Source: Christensenella sp. UBA1685 (lineage in GTDB: Bacteria > Bacillota > Clostridia > Christensenellales > CAG-138). From it: 5,746 nucleotides of DNA. Position numbers and translations under genes: made by a program. Position 1 is the first letter of the stretch, and every line of letters starts with the position of its first letter. The notes beneath the pieces were generated by a model. The model was not told the DNA's origin and searched no databases. It saw nothing but the letters and a program-made list of their open reading frames with translations. This document shows positions 1 through 5,543 of the stretch, in pieces. Location: the NCBI GenBank assembly GCA_002320595.1, contig DCKB01000057.1, positions 1-5,746 of the forward strand. The letters run 5' to 3'.

Positions 1-138
1 TTCAATCGTGTAATATATGCCGCATTCCTTACATCTGCAGCGTTGGCTTCCCGATCCGTTGTACCCTGCCTTTATCTGGTTCTTTGTCTTTCCACATTTC
101 GGGCATTTTTTCCATGCCTCTTCTTTTTGTTTCCTCAT
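1..138 (-). CDS. IS1-like transposase, N-terminal zinc-ribbon part (partial)
   Basis: Forty-six codons are visible, starting at the ATG at 138-136 and running off the left edge in frame. The peptide begins MRKQKEEAWKKCPKCGKTK and contains a four-cysteine zinc ribbon: C12 and C15 in CPKC, then C36 and C39 in the CKECG segment, followed by IYYTIE. This arrangement (short basic head, CPxCG, a run like GYNGSGSQR, CKxCG, then an aromatic pair) is typical of the DNA-binding head of IS1-family InsA-like proteins. IS1595-type transposases also start with a zinc ribbon and are the main alternative. An in-frame TAA lies just upstream of the ATG, so the start cannot be further out. No good Shine-Dalgarno is visible, which is common for tightly limited transposases. 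Family assignment is moderate; transposase identity is fairly firm. Confidence 0.65.
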   Translation of the reverse strand, partial: MRKQKEEAWKKCPKCGKTKNQIKAGYNGSGSQRCRCKECGIYYTIE

Positions 139-200
139 GCTGCTATTTTATCATATTATCTTTATTTTGTCTCTACCTCTTTATCTTGGTCACTCCTGCG
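1..200 (-). mobile_element. Partial insertion sequence at the left edge (IS1-like)
   Basis: This stretch holds the 5' part of a transposase gene plus its upstream, AT-rich flank. The element continues beyond the left edge, so its other end is not visible. The inner boundary is not proven: it must lie between the transposase start (138) and the antiporter stop codon (215). A likely end on the minus strand is the GGAGTGACC around 190-198, since IS1-family ends begin with GG. The insertion sits just after the antiporter stop, which may explain why no terminator is visible for that gene. The boundary is inference; the presence of a transposase start is seen in the sequence. Confidence 0.55.
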
Positions 201-214
201 GAATTCAAGGTGAT

Positions 215-1417
215 TCAGCGCTGCTGTTTTTGCAACAGACGATTGCAACTTAGCTCCATGCCCAACGCGCCAAGCGGCGCTGTGATAAGGATGGACAGCA
301 CGGCGATGGACAGGATCAATCTCCCACAGGGAAGCCCAAGGGAAAGCGGCACGGAGCCAATCGCAGCCTGGACGGTTGCCTTTGGAAGATAGGAAATCAC
401 GCAGAACAAGCGCTCCTTGCGGTTGAGGTTTGTGCCGGTGAGTGCAAGCAACACACCTGAGGCGCGCAGCGTGAGCGCGATGATGAGCATCAGAAGCGCT
501 TTGGCACCTGCCGAGAGCGTATAACGCAGGTCTACCGCTGCGCCGACGAGGAAAAACAGGAGGACCTCAGCAGCAATCCACAGCTTGCCGAATTTCTGAG
601 AGAGCCGCTGGGAAACGGTCGGCGGGCACTTGCAGCGCAGCACGCAAGCCATGCTTATCACAGCGAGCAGGCCGGAAAACGGAATGCGTGCCTTAAGCAT
701 GTCTTCCAACGCCACGAGGAGAAAGGCAATGCCAAGGACGAGAATCGTTTTAGCGCTGTTGCGCACGGTTCGCCGGCGCGCATGCGCCGCTTCAAACAAC
801 AGTGCGAGCAGGGTACCCGCCGCAACACCTGCAAGAACGCCGAACAGGATGGAAAGTGGAATGCCCGCAAAATCGGCGGCGGAGGCGGAGCTGCCCTGGG
901 CGATGTTGCAGAACGTGGAAAAAAGGACGATGACGAACACATCATCCAGCGATGCACCGGCAAGGATCAGCTGTGGAACACCTTTCTCCGTCCCAAGCCG
1001 ATTCTCCATAAGCTGTACCATTTTGGGGACAACCACGGCTGGAGAAACGGCCGCCGTCACCGCGCCCATAAGGGCGGCTTCGACCGGTGAAATGCCGAAG
1101 ATGGATGGGGCGAACAGGGCAAAGGCTGCGATTTCGAGCGATGCAGGCAGAAAGGACATCAGCAGCGCGGGGCGCCCTACCTTTTTCAGTTCAGCCGGGT
1201 CGAGTGAGAGCCCTGCTTTGATCAGGATAATCACAAGCGCGATTTTGCGTAGGTCGGCTGAGATGGAGAGGATGGAAGCACCTAAAAGGTTCAGCGCAAA
1301 GGGGCCGGCTGCGATGCCGACGACCAGAACGCCAACAAGCCGCGGCATGCGAAGCCTTTGGCAGAGCGATGCGGCCGCCATGCCGGAAAGGAAGATCAGT
1401 GCAAGGGATGCAATCAT
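215..1417 (-). CDS. CPA-type cation/proton antiporter under fluoride riboswitch control
   Basis: A 400-residue, highly hydrophobic protein with the make-up of the Na_H_Exchanger family (PF00999), about 12 membrane helices and no extra C-terminal domain. The N-terminus (RLRMPRLVGVLVVGIAAGP, residues 21-39) matches the family's first helices. Residues 121-131 (TAAVSPAVVVP) fit the unwound helix 4. D158-D159 in GASLDDV is the paired-aspartate ion site seen in electrogenic CPA2-like antiporters, where CPA1 proteins have Asn-Asp. K346 in LPKATVQAA may be the basic residue of the late core helix. Such proteins exchange Na+ or K+ for H+ across the inner membrane. The start is supported by AAGGAG at 1432-1427, nine bases from the ATG. 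The leader carries a fluoride riboswitch and terminator, and Na+/H+ antiporters are among the genes known downstream of crcB-motif RNAs. The true substrate (Na+, K+, or fluoride-linked) cannot be read from sequence. No terminator is visible after the stop. Confidence 0.93.
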   Translation of the reverse strand: MIASLALIFLSGMAAASLCQRLRMPRLVGVLVVGIAAGPFALNLLGASILSISADLRKIALVIILIKAGLSLDPAELKKVGRPALLMSFLPASLEIAAFALFAPSIFGISPVEAALMGAVTAAVSPAVVVPKMVQLMENRLGTEKGVPQLILAGASLDDVFVIVLFSTFCNIAQGSSASAADFAGIPLSILFGVLAGVAAGTLLALLFEAAHARRRTVRNSAKTILVLGIAFLLVALEDMLKARIPFSGLLAVISMACVLRCKCPPTVSQRLSQKFGKLWIAAEVLLFFLVGAAVDLRYTLSAGAKALLMLIIALTLRASGVLLALTGTNLNRKERLFCVISYLPKATVQAAIGSVPLSLGLPCGRLILSIAVLSILITAPLGALGMELSCNRLLQKQQR

Positions 1418-1443
1418 AACAAAACGCTCCTTTTAACCGACGC

Positions 1444-1491
1444 AAAAAGCTGATGCTTTCTGCGACATAAATCACAGAAGTCATCAGCTTT
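1444..1491 (-). terminator. Riboswitch expression-platform terminator before the antiporter
   Basis: Read on the minus strand, 1491-1475 (AAAGCTGATGACTTCTG) pairs with 1462-1446 (CAGAAAGCATCAGCTTT). This gives about 15 pairs, interrupted only by a two-base mismatch (C1480/A1457 and A1481/G1456). A run of five T follows at 1448-1444. The upper stem can extend by a few pairs into the loop (1474-1463). The 5' arm is the 3' half of the fluoride aptamer (its second stem strand, the GCTGATGA core and the closing CTTC). Aptamer folding and terminator folding are therefore mutually exclusive. The inference is that ligand-free RNA terminates here and fluoride-bound RNA reads on into the antiporter. 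Confidence 0.85.
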
Positions 1492-1532
1492 GTCAGCGGT
1501 TTAGGTTGCCCAGGGGAGAACTTCATTACCGG
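1474..1532 (-). ncRNA. Fluoride riboswitch aptamer (crcB motif)
   Basis: On the minus strand the conserved blocks of the crcB motif occur in order: GGTAATGAAGTTCTCCCC (1530-1513), AACCGCT (1501-1495), then AGCTGATGACTTCTG (1489-1475). Stem one pairs GAAGT (1524-1520) with ACTTC (1481-1477). Stem two pairs GCT (1497-1495) with AGC (1489-1487) around the loop GACAA. The pseudoknot pairs GGTA (1530-1527) with TCCC-type sequence at 1517-1514, with one T/C mismatch. An alternative is GGT with ACC at 1506-1504. The linker CTGGGCAACCTA between the pseudoknot and the AACCGC block is longer than in many examples. The predicted RNA start (about 1531) falls at the 5' edge of the aptamer. The motif matches consensus features I know for RF01734; a covariance-model search was not run. 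Confidence 0.85.
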
Positions 1533-1537
1533 CAACT

Positions 1538-1565
1538 ATTATACGGGAATTTCTGCAAAAAGCAA
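1538..1565 (-). promoter_or_regulatory. Sigma-A promoter of the riboswitch/antiporter transcript
   Basis: A perfect TATAAT -10 box lies at 1543-1538 on the minus strand. A weaker -35 (TTGCTT, three of six matches) is at 1565-1560, with a 16-base spacer. The predicted transcription start is near 1531, directly at the start of the fluoride aptamer, which independently supports this promoter. The -35 overlaps the T run of the candidate terminator of the upstream sigma operon. Confidence 0.75.
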
Positions 1566-1595
1566 CCCCGCCTTGGGATATTGCCTCAGGTTTGC
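1557..1595 (-). terminator. Candidate terminator of the sigma/anti-sigma operon
   Basis: On the minus strand GCAAACC (1595-1589; G1595 to C1589) can pair with GGGTTGC (1568-1562) with a single A/G mismatch, followed by five T (1561-1557). The loop is long (about 20 bases) and could hold a small CCC/GGG hairpin. It lies about 50 bases after the anti-sigma stop codon, the expected place for an operon end. The fold is weaker than the other terminators in this window. Confidence 0.45.
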
Positions 1596-1645
1596 CGTGG
1601 CTTGCAGGAATGCTGCACCATGGCACGCTAATGGGAATGGGGCGT

Positions 1646-2401
1646 CTATTCCCCTGCTGCGGGCAGTTCCACAAGGCCGGATGTGGACCAGCTTTCGCAG
1701 GAATACCAGAAATAGCCCGTATGCTCTTTTCCGCCCGCATCGGCATAAGCATAGCGGATGAGCATGGCGTCGTCCTCCCGCCACTGCACAAAGGTGTACT
1801 CCGCGCCTTCCGCAATGCCGAAAAGCAGGTCGATGTGCGTGGTATGGTTTCCGATGTAATCGCTGACCACGAGCCGCGCCCTTTCCGCATCCCGCATGGA
1901 CACGGCGAGATACCGCCCGCTCGGCGACCACCACATGCCATCGAACTCCGCACCGGAATAGGTGGTAAGGTAATAACCACGGCTGCGCTCGGCGCAGACA
2001 GTCTTGAGTGTGAAACCGCCGGCCTGCGGGAAAAGGCCGGTCACGTCGCCCGCATAGGCCGTGGCGGTCATGCTGCCATCTGCTGTGGATTTGCGATCCA
2101 CGATATGAAAATATCCCTTGCTGAGCAGAACAAGCAGCGAAAGGAGCACGCCGAGCAGCAGCGCGGCGGCGGAAAAAGAGGCCGTGCGCTTTGTGATGCG
2201 GCGCTTCTCGCGGCGGAGCGCCTCCCGGTAGCTCGGCGCTTCGGGCGCGGGTCGCTCCAACGGAGCACGCATGCGCGCAAGCTCCGCGCGGCAGGCGGGG
2301 CATTGCTTCACATGCGCCTCAACGAGCGCCGCGCTTTCTTTGCTTGCAAGCCCATCCGCGTGCAGCGGAAGCAGATCCCGGATAATGTTGCAGTTCATCA
2401 T
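1646..2401 (-). CDS. Membrane anti-sigma factor with ZAS zinc-finger domain
   Basis: A 251-residue, single-pass membrane protein. The cytoplasmic N-terminus has the ZAS (zf-HC2) anti-sigma motif: C4, then H30-x3-C34-x2-C37 in HVKQCPAC. In this family it binds zinc and clamps the cognate ECF sigma factor. A basic stretch (residues 59-73) leads into one transmembrane helix at about 75-94. The remaining 150 residues lie outside the membrane. They contain strand-rich segments with a propeller-like WSPSGRYLAVSM (158-169) and a looser second copy, WREDDAMLIRYAY (207-219). These may form the sensing part, but the signal is unknown. The start codon overlaps the sigma stop by 4 nt (ATGA), and GGAGG lies 7 bases before it. 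A second ATG follows at once and cannot be excluded as the start. Gene pairing makes the role firm; the outer domain is not recognised as a named family. Confidence 0.9.
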   Translation of the reverse strand: MMNCNIIRDLLPLHADGLASKESAALVEAHVKQCPACRAELARMRAPLERPAPEAPSYREALRREKRRITKRTASFSAAALLLGVLLSLLVLLSKGYFHIVDRKSTADGSMTATAYAGDVTGLFPQAGGFTLKTVCAERSRGYYLTTYSGAEFDGMWWSPSGRYLAVSMRDAERARLVVSDYIGNHTTHIDLLFGIAEGAEYTFVQWREDDAMLIRYAYADAGGKEHTGYFWYSCESWSTSGLVELPAAGE

Positions 2402-2874
2402 GGCGCTTCCTCCAATTCGCTCAAAATCATAGCCTTCGCCCGGAAAAAAGTGACGCGCGCCCAGGATTCCGTTTTCCCCGCCGCATCCCCGATTTCGCGG
2501 AAGGGGAGCCCGGAAAGCCGCAGAAAAAACACCTGCCGGTAGGGCTCGCGCAATTCCTTTGCCACACGGAGCAGGGAACGCGCCGTTTCACGATCCATAA
2601 GCCGCTCCTCAAATGGGACGGTGTCCTGCGGCGCTGCGTCCGGGAAAGGGACGCGCCGTTTTTGACGCCGGAGTTCGCTGAAATACAGATTTTTAGCGAT
2701 GGCGCAGAGCCAAGTGGAGGGTTTGCAGGCGCCTTGGTCGTGCGGGGGTTTTTGCAACGCGCGCAGGAACGTTTCCGAAGCAAGCTCCTCCGCAACGGCG
2801 GCATTGCCCGAAAGGGAGAGAAGGTAGCCGTAAACGATGCGGTAATTATCCCGGTAAAATTCCTCTATCGTCAT
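2398..2874 (-). CDS. ECF-type RNA polymerase sigma factor
   Basis: A 158-residue sigma-70-family protein with only regions 2 and 4, at the short end of the ECF size range. Region 2 covers about residues 5-74 (EEFYRDNYRIVYGYLLSLSG, ETFLRALQ, then STWLCAIAKNLYFSELRRQK) and binds core polymerase and the -10 element. Region 4 covers about 95-150, with the helix-turn-helix LPFREIGDAAGKTESWARV for the -35 element. It should direct polymerase to a small regulon when released by the anti-sigma factor encoded immediately downstream, with which it overlaps by 4 nt. The start at 2874 has a GGGGGAG ribosome site four bases away, rather close. A candidate self-recognised promoter lies just upstream, suggesting positive autoregulation. 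The ECF subgroup and the signal cannot be told from sequence alone. Confidence 0.93.
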   Translation of the reverse strand: MTIEEFYRDNYRIVYGYLLSLSGNAAVAEELASETFLRALQKPPHDQGACKPSTWLCAIAKNLYFSELRRQKRRVPFPDAAPQDTVPFEERLMDRETARSLLRVAKELREPYRQVFFLRLSGLPFREIGDAAGKTESWARVTFFRAKAMILSELEEAP

Positions 2875-2905
2875 AGGTCTCCCCCTTTCATGTTCGTTCT
2901 TATAT

Positions 2906-2933
2906 GAAACGCGCGAAAGTGCGTTTCGTTACA
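2906..2933 (-). promoter_or_regulatory. Candidate autoregulatory ECF promoter with palindrome
   Basis: The minus strand carries TGTAAC (2933-2928), a 16-base spacer, then CGTTTC (2911-2906). This resembles ECF promoters of Gram-positive bacteria (TGAAAC-type -35, CGT-type -10, 16-base spacing). A perfect inverted repeat GAAACGC / GCGTTTC (2927-2921 and 2912-2906, 8-base centre) fills the spacer and covers the -10, so a repressor or other dimer could also bind. The position, about 30 bases before the sigma start codon, fits. A TATAAG further down could be a sigma-A -10 but lacks a good -35. Confidence 0.6.
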
Positions 2934-2943
2934 GACGGCTTGC

Positions 2944-2983
2944 AAAAAAACAAAAATTCCCCCTTCCGGAAAGGAAGAGGGAA
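2944..2983 (-). terminator. Intrinsic terminator of the serine hydrolase gene
   Basis: On the minus strand TTCCCTCTTCC (2983-2973) pairs with GGAAGGGGGAA (2967-2957) around a five-base loop, with one mismatch. It is followed by TTTTT (2956-2952) and TTTTTTT (2950-2944). It begins about 20 bases after the hydrolase stop codon. The T run is on the minus-strand side only, so termination is one-way. Confidence 0.9.
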
Positions 2984-3001
2984 AAAGACGGAATGCTTCC
3001 G

Positions 3002-4414
3002 TTATGCCTCAATCCGCTGGTAGATGCGCGTATATACCTGCACGCCCCAGGCCTTGCCGTCCCGGATCAGGAAATGCATGCGGCCGAGCGCGCCGGTATC
3101 GAGGCGGCGGGTGCTGAACCAGGTGCCCCCGCAATAGGTGAGCTCCATGGTGCCGTAGTCATTGCGCGCCATGAGCTTGCCATCCTCTTTGAACACTTCC
3201 ACCGTAACGGGGATTCCCTCGTGGCAAATATACTTGCCGAAGAGCATTTCAGGCTCTTTGAATTCTTCTCCTGCGGGATGCACCCAGCGGTGGCTTTCTT
3301 CAAGCGGGAGACCCATCACCATGTTGAGCATCATCCATACGAGCGGCTCGGGGTCGGAATCGCCCTGATTGCACAGCGCAACGAAGCCGTAGTTTTCATC
3401 TTTAAGGAATGCGCCCTGGGAAGATACGCCATGCAGGCCGCCGGAATGCTCGCAGATAACATGACCGGCCTTGGTGCGCTTGTTGAGGCCGTAGCAATAG
3501 AACGCCTTCTCCTGCTCGGGGAACCCGGCGCCGACAAGCAATTCGACCGCTTCAGCCGGAATGGCCTGCACGCCGTCGATCATGCCGCGGTTGGAGAGAC
3601 ACTGGTAATAGCGCGCCATATCATGCGCTGTGGATTTCACGCACGCACAGCCGCGGAACGGGGGCAGAATGGACCAGTGGTCATCGCAGCTTACGCCGCC
3701 CTCGCCATCTTCTTCAAACAGGCGCGTGATGTTGCCGCCTGCCATGGCAATGGCTTCGCTACCGTCAAGATCAAGCACGCTGCGCGTCATGCCGATGGGC
3801 TTGAACACGCGCTCCTTCAGGAACTCTTCCAGCGTAACGCCTGCTGCAATGTCCACCACATAGGAAAGAATGGCATAGCCTTCGTTGCTGTAGCTCATGT
3901 ATTCGCCCGCCTGCCCAAGCGTGGGGTAAGGGCAATTGGCGATGTAATCGATCACCTGGTCGATGGTTTCCATCTTGTTGGGCGCGGTGCGCTTCATCTC
4001 GCGCGCCCATTCGCTGTCGCGCCCCGGGGTGTTGAGCGCAATGGACCATTCCAGCGGCTCCATCGGCGGAATGCCTGCCGTGTGCATGGAAAGGTGGCGC
4101 AGCGTCACATCCTGCTCCGGATTGCCCGGCACGCGGAAGTTCGGGAAATACTTGCTCACGGGATCATCGAAGGAGAGTTTGCCCTCTGCCGCAAGGATGC
4201 AGCAGGCGAGCGTCGTCATAGATTTGCTCATGGAAGCGATGCCGCAGACGGTATTTTCATCAATGGGGCGGCCGGTTTCGAGATCCGCGATACCGTATCC
4301 TTTTTCAAATACCACGCCGCCGGGCCCGCGCACGGCAACGGACACGCCGGGAAGCTTTTTCTTTTCGATGTAGCTCGCGAGCATCGCGTCCAGCTTCTGA
4401 AGATCGAATGCCAT
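3002..4414 (-). CDS. Serine hydrolase, beta-lactamase/PBP-like fold (PF00144)
   Basis: A 470-residue protein with the three active-site motifs of the class C beta-lactamase/DD-peptidase fold: S61-M-S-K64 (nucleophile and base), Y175-S-N177, and H323-S-G-G326 in place of the KTG box. The catalytic domain spans about residues 5-370. The C-terminal 85 residues (from about 385, ending VQVYTRIYQRIEA) look like a small beta-rich accessory domain common in this group. There is no signal peptide or lipobox, so it should be cytoplasmic. That argues against a classic secreted beta-lactamase and for an esterase, amidase or D-amino-acid peptidase role. The substrate is unknown. The ATG has AGGAGG ten bases upstream, a near-consensus sigma-A promoter, and its own terminator, so it is a single-gene unit. 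Length fits the larger members of the family. Confidence 0.93.
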   Translation of the reverse strand: MAFDLQKLDAMLASYIEKKKLPGVSVAVRGPGGVVFEKGYGIADLETGRPIDENTVCGIASMSKSMTTLACCILAAEGKLSFDDPVSKYFPNFRVPGNPEQDVTLRHLSMHTAGIPPMEPLEWSIALNTPGRDSEWAREMKRTAPNKMETIDQVIDYIANCPYPTLGQAGEYMSYSNEGYAILSYVVDIAAGVTLEEFLKERVFKPIGMTRSVLDLDGSEAIAMAGGNITRLFEEDGEGGVSCDDHWSILPPFRGCACVKSTAHDMARYYQCLSNRGMIDGVQAIPAEAVELLVGAGFPEQEKAFYCYGLNKRTKAGHVICEHSGGLHGVSSQGAFLKDENYGFVALCNQGDSDPEPLVWMMLNMVMGLPLEESHRWVHPAGEEFKEPEMLFGKYICHEGIPVTVEVFKEDGKLMARNDYGTMELTYCGGTWFSTRRLDTGALGRMHFLIRDGKAWGVQVYTRIYQRIEA

Positions 4415-4436
4415 GTGATGTTTTCCTCCTGTGCAG

Positions 4437-4460
4437 AAAAGGCGGCTCTCGGTGAGCGCC
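4437..4460 (-). promoter_or_regulatory. Leader hairpin with T run before the serine hydrolase
   Basis: In the 57-base leader between the promoter and ribosome site, GGCGCTC (4460-4454) pairs with GAGCCGCC (4448-4441), with one bulged C and a five-base loop. TTTT follows (4440-4437). It looks like a small attenuator or an RNA-stability hairpin. No alternative antiterminator fold or known riboswitch motif was seen, so regulation is speculative. Confidence 0.4.
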
Positions 4461-4477
4461 GCTGATTTGATACCATC

Positions 4478-4506
4478 ATTCTAAAAGAAAGTGCGAAAAA
4501 TGTCAA
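4478..4506 (-). promoter_or_regulatory. Sigma-A promoter of the serine hydrolase
   Basis: On the minus strand a perfect TTGACA -35 (4506-4501) and a TAGAAT -10 (4483-4478, five of six matches) are separated by the ideal 17 bases. The start of transcription should be near 4471, giving a leader of about 57 bases. This is the strongest promoter match in the window. Confidence 0.85.
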
Positions 4507-4527
4507 AGGCGCAAGCGGCGTTTTCCG

Positions 4528-5127
4528 TTAAGGTTTGTTAACTTCCGCGCCTTCCGCAGCGGCTCTCTCCGGCGCGCTCAGCCCGATGAGCTTTTCGGTG
4601 AGCAGTTTGAACAGGGAGGCGGCAACGGCGGATTGCAGAATGAGGCGGCCCACGGCGGAGTCGGCGGGTTCTTCCGAAAGAAGGGCGGGTGAGGCTGCGG
4701 CGCGTACCTCCGCCGCAAAAATGGCGGAAACGGACTTGTGGGCGCACACAAATGCATCATAGGTCGCGCGCACCTGTTCCTCGGGCGCGCCATAGGGGAG
4801 AATCTGCTGCACAGGCGCGATGCCAAGCGCCTGCTTGAGCATGCAAACCATGATAAGATACGCCAAATGCACCCGGGAATACCGCTTCTTTACGGGCGGG
4901 GGCAGGATTTTCATTTTTACATAGTTGTTGATCATCGCAGGGGTGGCGATGTTATCTGCGCCCTCCTCCCGCGGCAGGAAGTTCAGATACTGCGTCAGCA
5001 GCGCAATCACCTGGTCCATGTAAAGCTCAATGCCGGGGAGCATATCCCAGGCAGGCAACTCGTATTCCTGCAAAAACCCTTCCCATTTGCGCAGCTTTTC
5101 CGCGACGAGCGCCTTGTCGTGCATCAT
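4528..5127 (-). CDS. DUF1836 domain-containing protein
   Basis: A 199-residue protein matching the DUF1836 family (PF08876), common in Firmicutes. Hallmarks seen are LPAWDMLPGIELYMDQVI (residues 24-41), then MINNYVKMKILPPPVKKRYS (65-84), then HLAYLIMVCMLKQALGI (87-103). The MINNYVK...KKRYS...HL..L segment resembles the helix-turn-helix and wing of MerR-type regulators, so a DNA-binding role is plausible but not established. The last 50 residues are Ala/Glu-rich and less typical. No signal peptide or membrane segment is visible. The first of two adjacent ATGs is used as the start; the ribosome site (AGG in ACAGGAT) is weak. An extended -10 promoter precedes it. It is divergently arranged from the degV remnant, and no clear terminator follows the gene. 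Confidence 0.88.
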   Translation of the reverse strand: MMHDKALVAEKLRKWEGFLQEYELPAWDMLPGIELYMDQVIALLTQYLNFLPREEGADNIATPAMINNYVKMKILPPPVKKRYSRVHLAYLIMVCMLKQALGIAPVQQILPYGAPEEQVRATYDAFVCAHKSVSAIFAAEVRAAASPALLSEEPADSAVGRLILQSAVAASLFKLLTEKLIGLSAPERAAAEGAEVNKP

Positions 5128-5156
5128 GTGAAATCCTGTCCCTTCCGTTTTTTAAA

Positions 5157-5165
5157 ATTATAGCA
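5157..5165 (-). promoter_or_regulatory. Extended -10 promoter of the DUF1836 gene
   Basis: The minus strand reads TGCTATAAT (5165-5157), a perfect TGN-extended -10 box. No good -35 lies upstream, which the TGN extension can offset. The transcript would begin near 5150, about 22 bases before the start codon. Confidence 0.6.
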
Positions 5166-5230
5166 TACATTTTGCGGACATGCCATGTAATATGAAACAA
5201 AGAATTATATAATCCAATTATTATGATTAC

Positions 5231-5259
5231 TTTACATAATTATAATTACATGATAACAT
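5231..5259 (+). promoter_or_regulatory. Candidate sigma-A promoter of degV
   Basis: TTTACA (5231-5236, five of six matches to TTGACA), a 17-base spacer, then TAACAT (5254-5259, four of six). A second perfect TATAAT on the plus strand at 5208-5213 lacks a good -35 and is the alternative. The whole spacer between the two divergent genes (5128-5312) is strongly AT-rich with many short AT palindromes, and otherwise holds no gene. Confidence 0.5.
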
Positions 5260-5279
5260 GATGCGGATTACTAGATTAT

Positions 5280-5298
5280 GCCCGGCGTTTATCCGGGC
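5280..5298 (+). promoter_or_regulatory. Stem-loop just before the degV ribosome site
   Basis: GCCCGG (5280-5285) pairs perfectly with CCGGGC (5293-5298) around a seven-base loop. The Shine-Dalgarno AAGGA (5301-5305) starts two bases later and the ATG is at 5313. No T run follows, so it is not a terminator. It may protect the mRNA 5' end or modulate ribosome access. Confidence 0.45.
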
Positions 5299-5312
5299 GA
5301 AAGGATGGCCTT

Positions 5313-5543
5313 ATGAGTTTTATTCTTTTTTCCGATTCTTCCTGCAATCTCCCGTGCGATGTGATTGCACAGCACGATGTTCGCATTGTGCCGCTGAGCT
5401 ACAACATCGCCGAGGAAACGTATTCCTGCTATGAAGAGGGCGTCCCTTTCGACAGCAAGGGCTTTTTCGACCGCCTGCGGGCCGGCGCGCTTGCGAGAAC
5501 TACGCTCATCAACACGGACACGTTCCTCCGCGCATTTGAACCT
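5313..5543 (+). pseudogene. DegV family protein, broken by an insertion sequence
   Basis: The first 77 codons encode the N-terminal part of a DegV (fatty-acid-binding) protein, normally about 280 residues. The opening FILFSDSSCNLP (residues 3-14) is the family's characteristic start, followed by VRIVPLSYNI (23-32) and the TTLINTDTFLRAFEP segment (63-77) where family members bind the lipid head group. After P77 the similarity stops. The frame continues only 21 more codons through insertion-sequence DNA to a TAA at 5607-5609. The second half of the gene, with the other lipid-binding residues, is absent from the window, so the product is very likely non-functional. DegV/FakB proteins present fatty acids to the FakA kinase in Firmicutes. 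Start choice is supported by AAGGA seven bases upstream. The downstream remainder may lie beyond the right edge. Confidence 0.82.

Noticed and set aside
630..1436. A 268-codon open frame on the plus strand opposite the antiporter
   Set aside because: Its composition is the Arg/Ala/Thr-rich pattern expected from the reverse of hydrophobic membrane codons. It also runs over the ribosome binding site of the real gene.
1592..2542. A 316-codon open frame on the plus strand opposite the sigma/anti-sigma genes
   Set aside because: It crosses two recognised, overlapping minus-strand genes and shows no family features. It is an antisense by-product of codon bias.
2993..4465. A 490-codon open frame on the plus strand opposite the serine hydrolase
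   Set aside because: It mirrors the real gene across its length. The minus-strand frame has all three catalytic motifs, an AGGAGG site, a promoter and a terminator. The plus frame has no recognisable domain or ribosome site and is explained by GC-rich third positions.
4507..4527. GGCGCAAGCGGCG as a terminator for the DUF1836 gene
   Set aside because: Only about three pairs (CGC/GCG) can form, and the T run is on the plus-strand side, the wrong direction for this gene.
5237..5250. AT palindromes (AATTATAATT region) in the degV/DUF1836 spacer as an operator or origin
   Set aside because: Short AT-only symmetry is expected by chance in such AT-rich DNA. No repeated box or DnaA-like site was seen.
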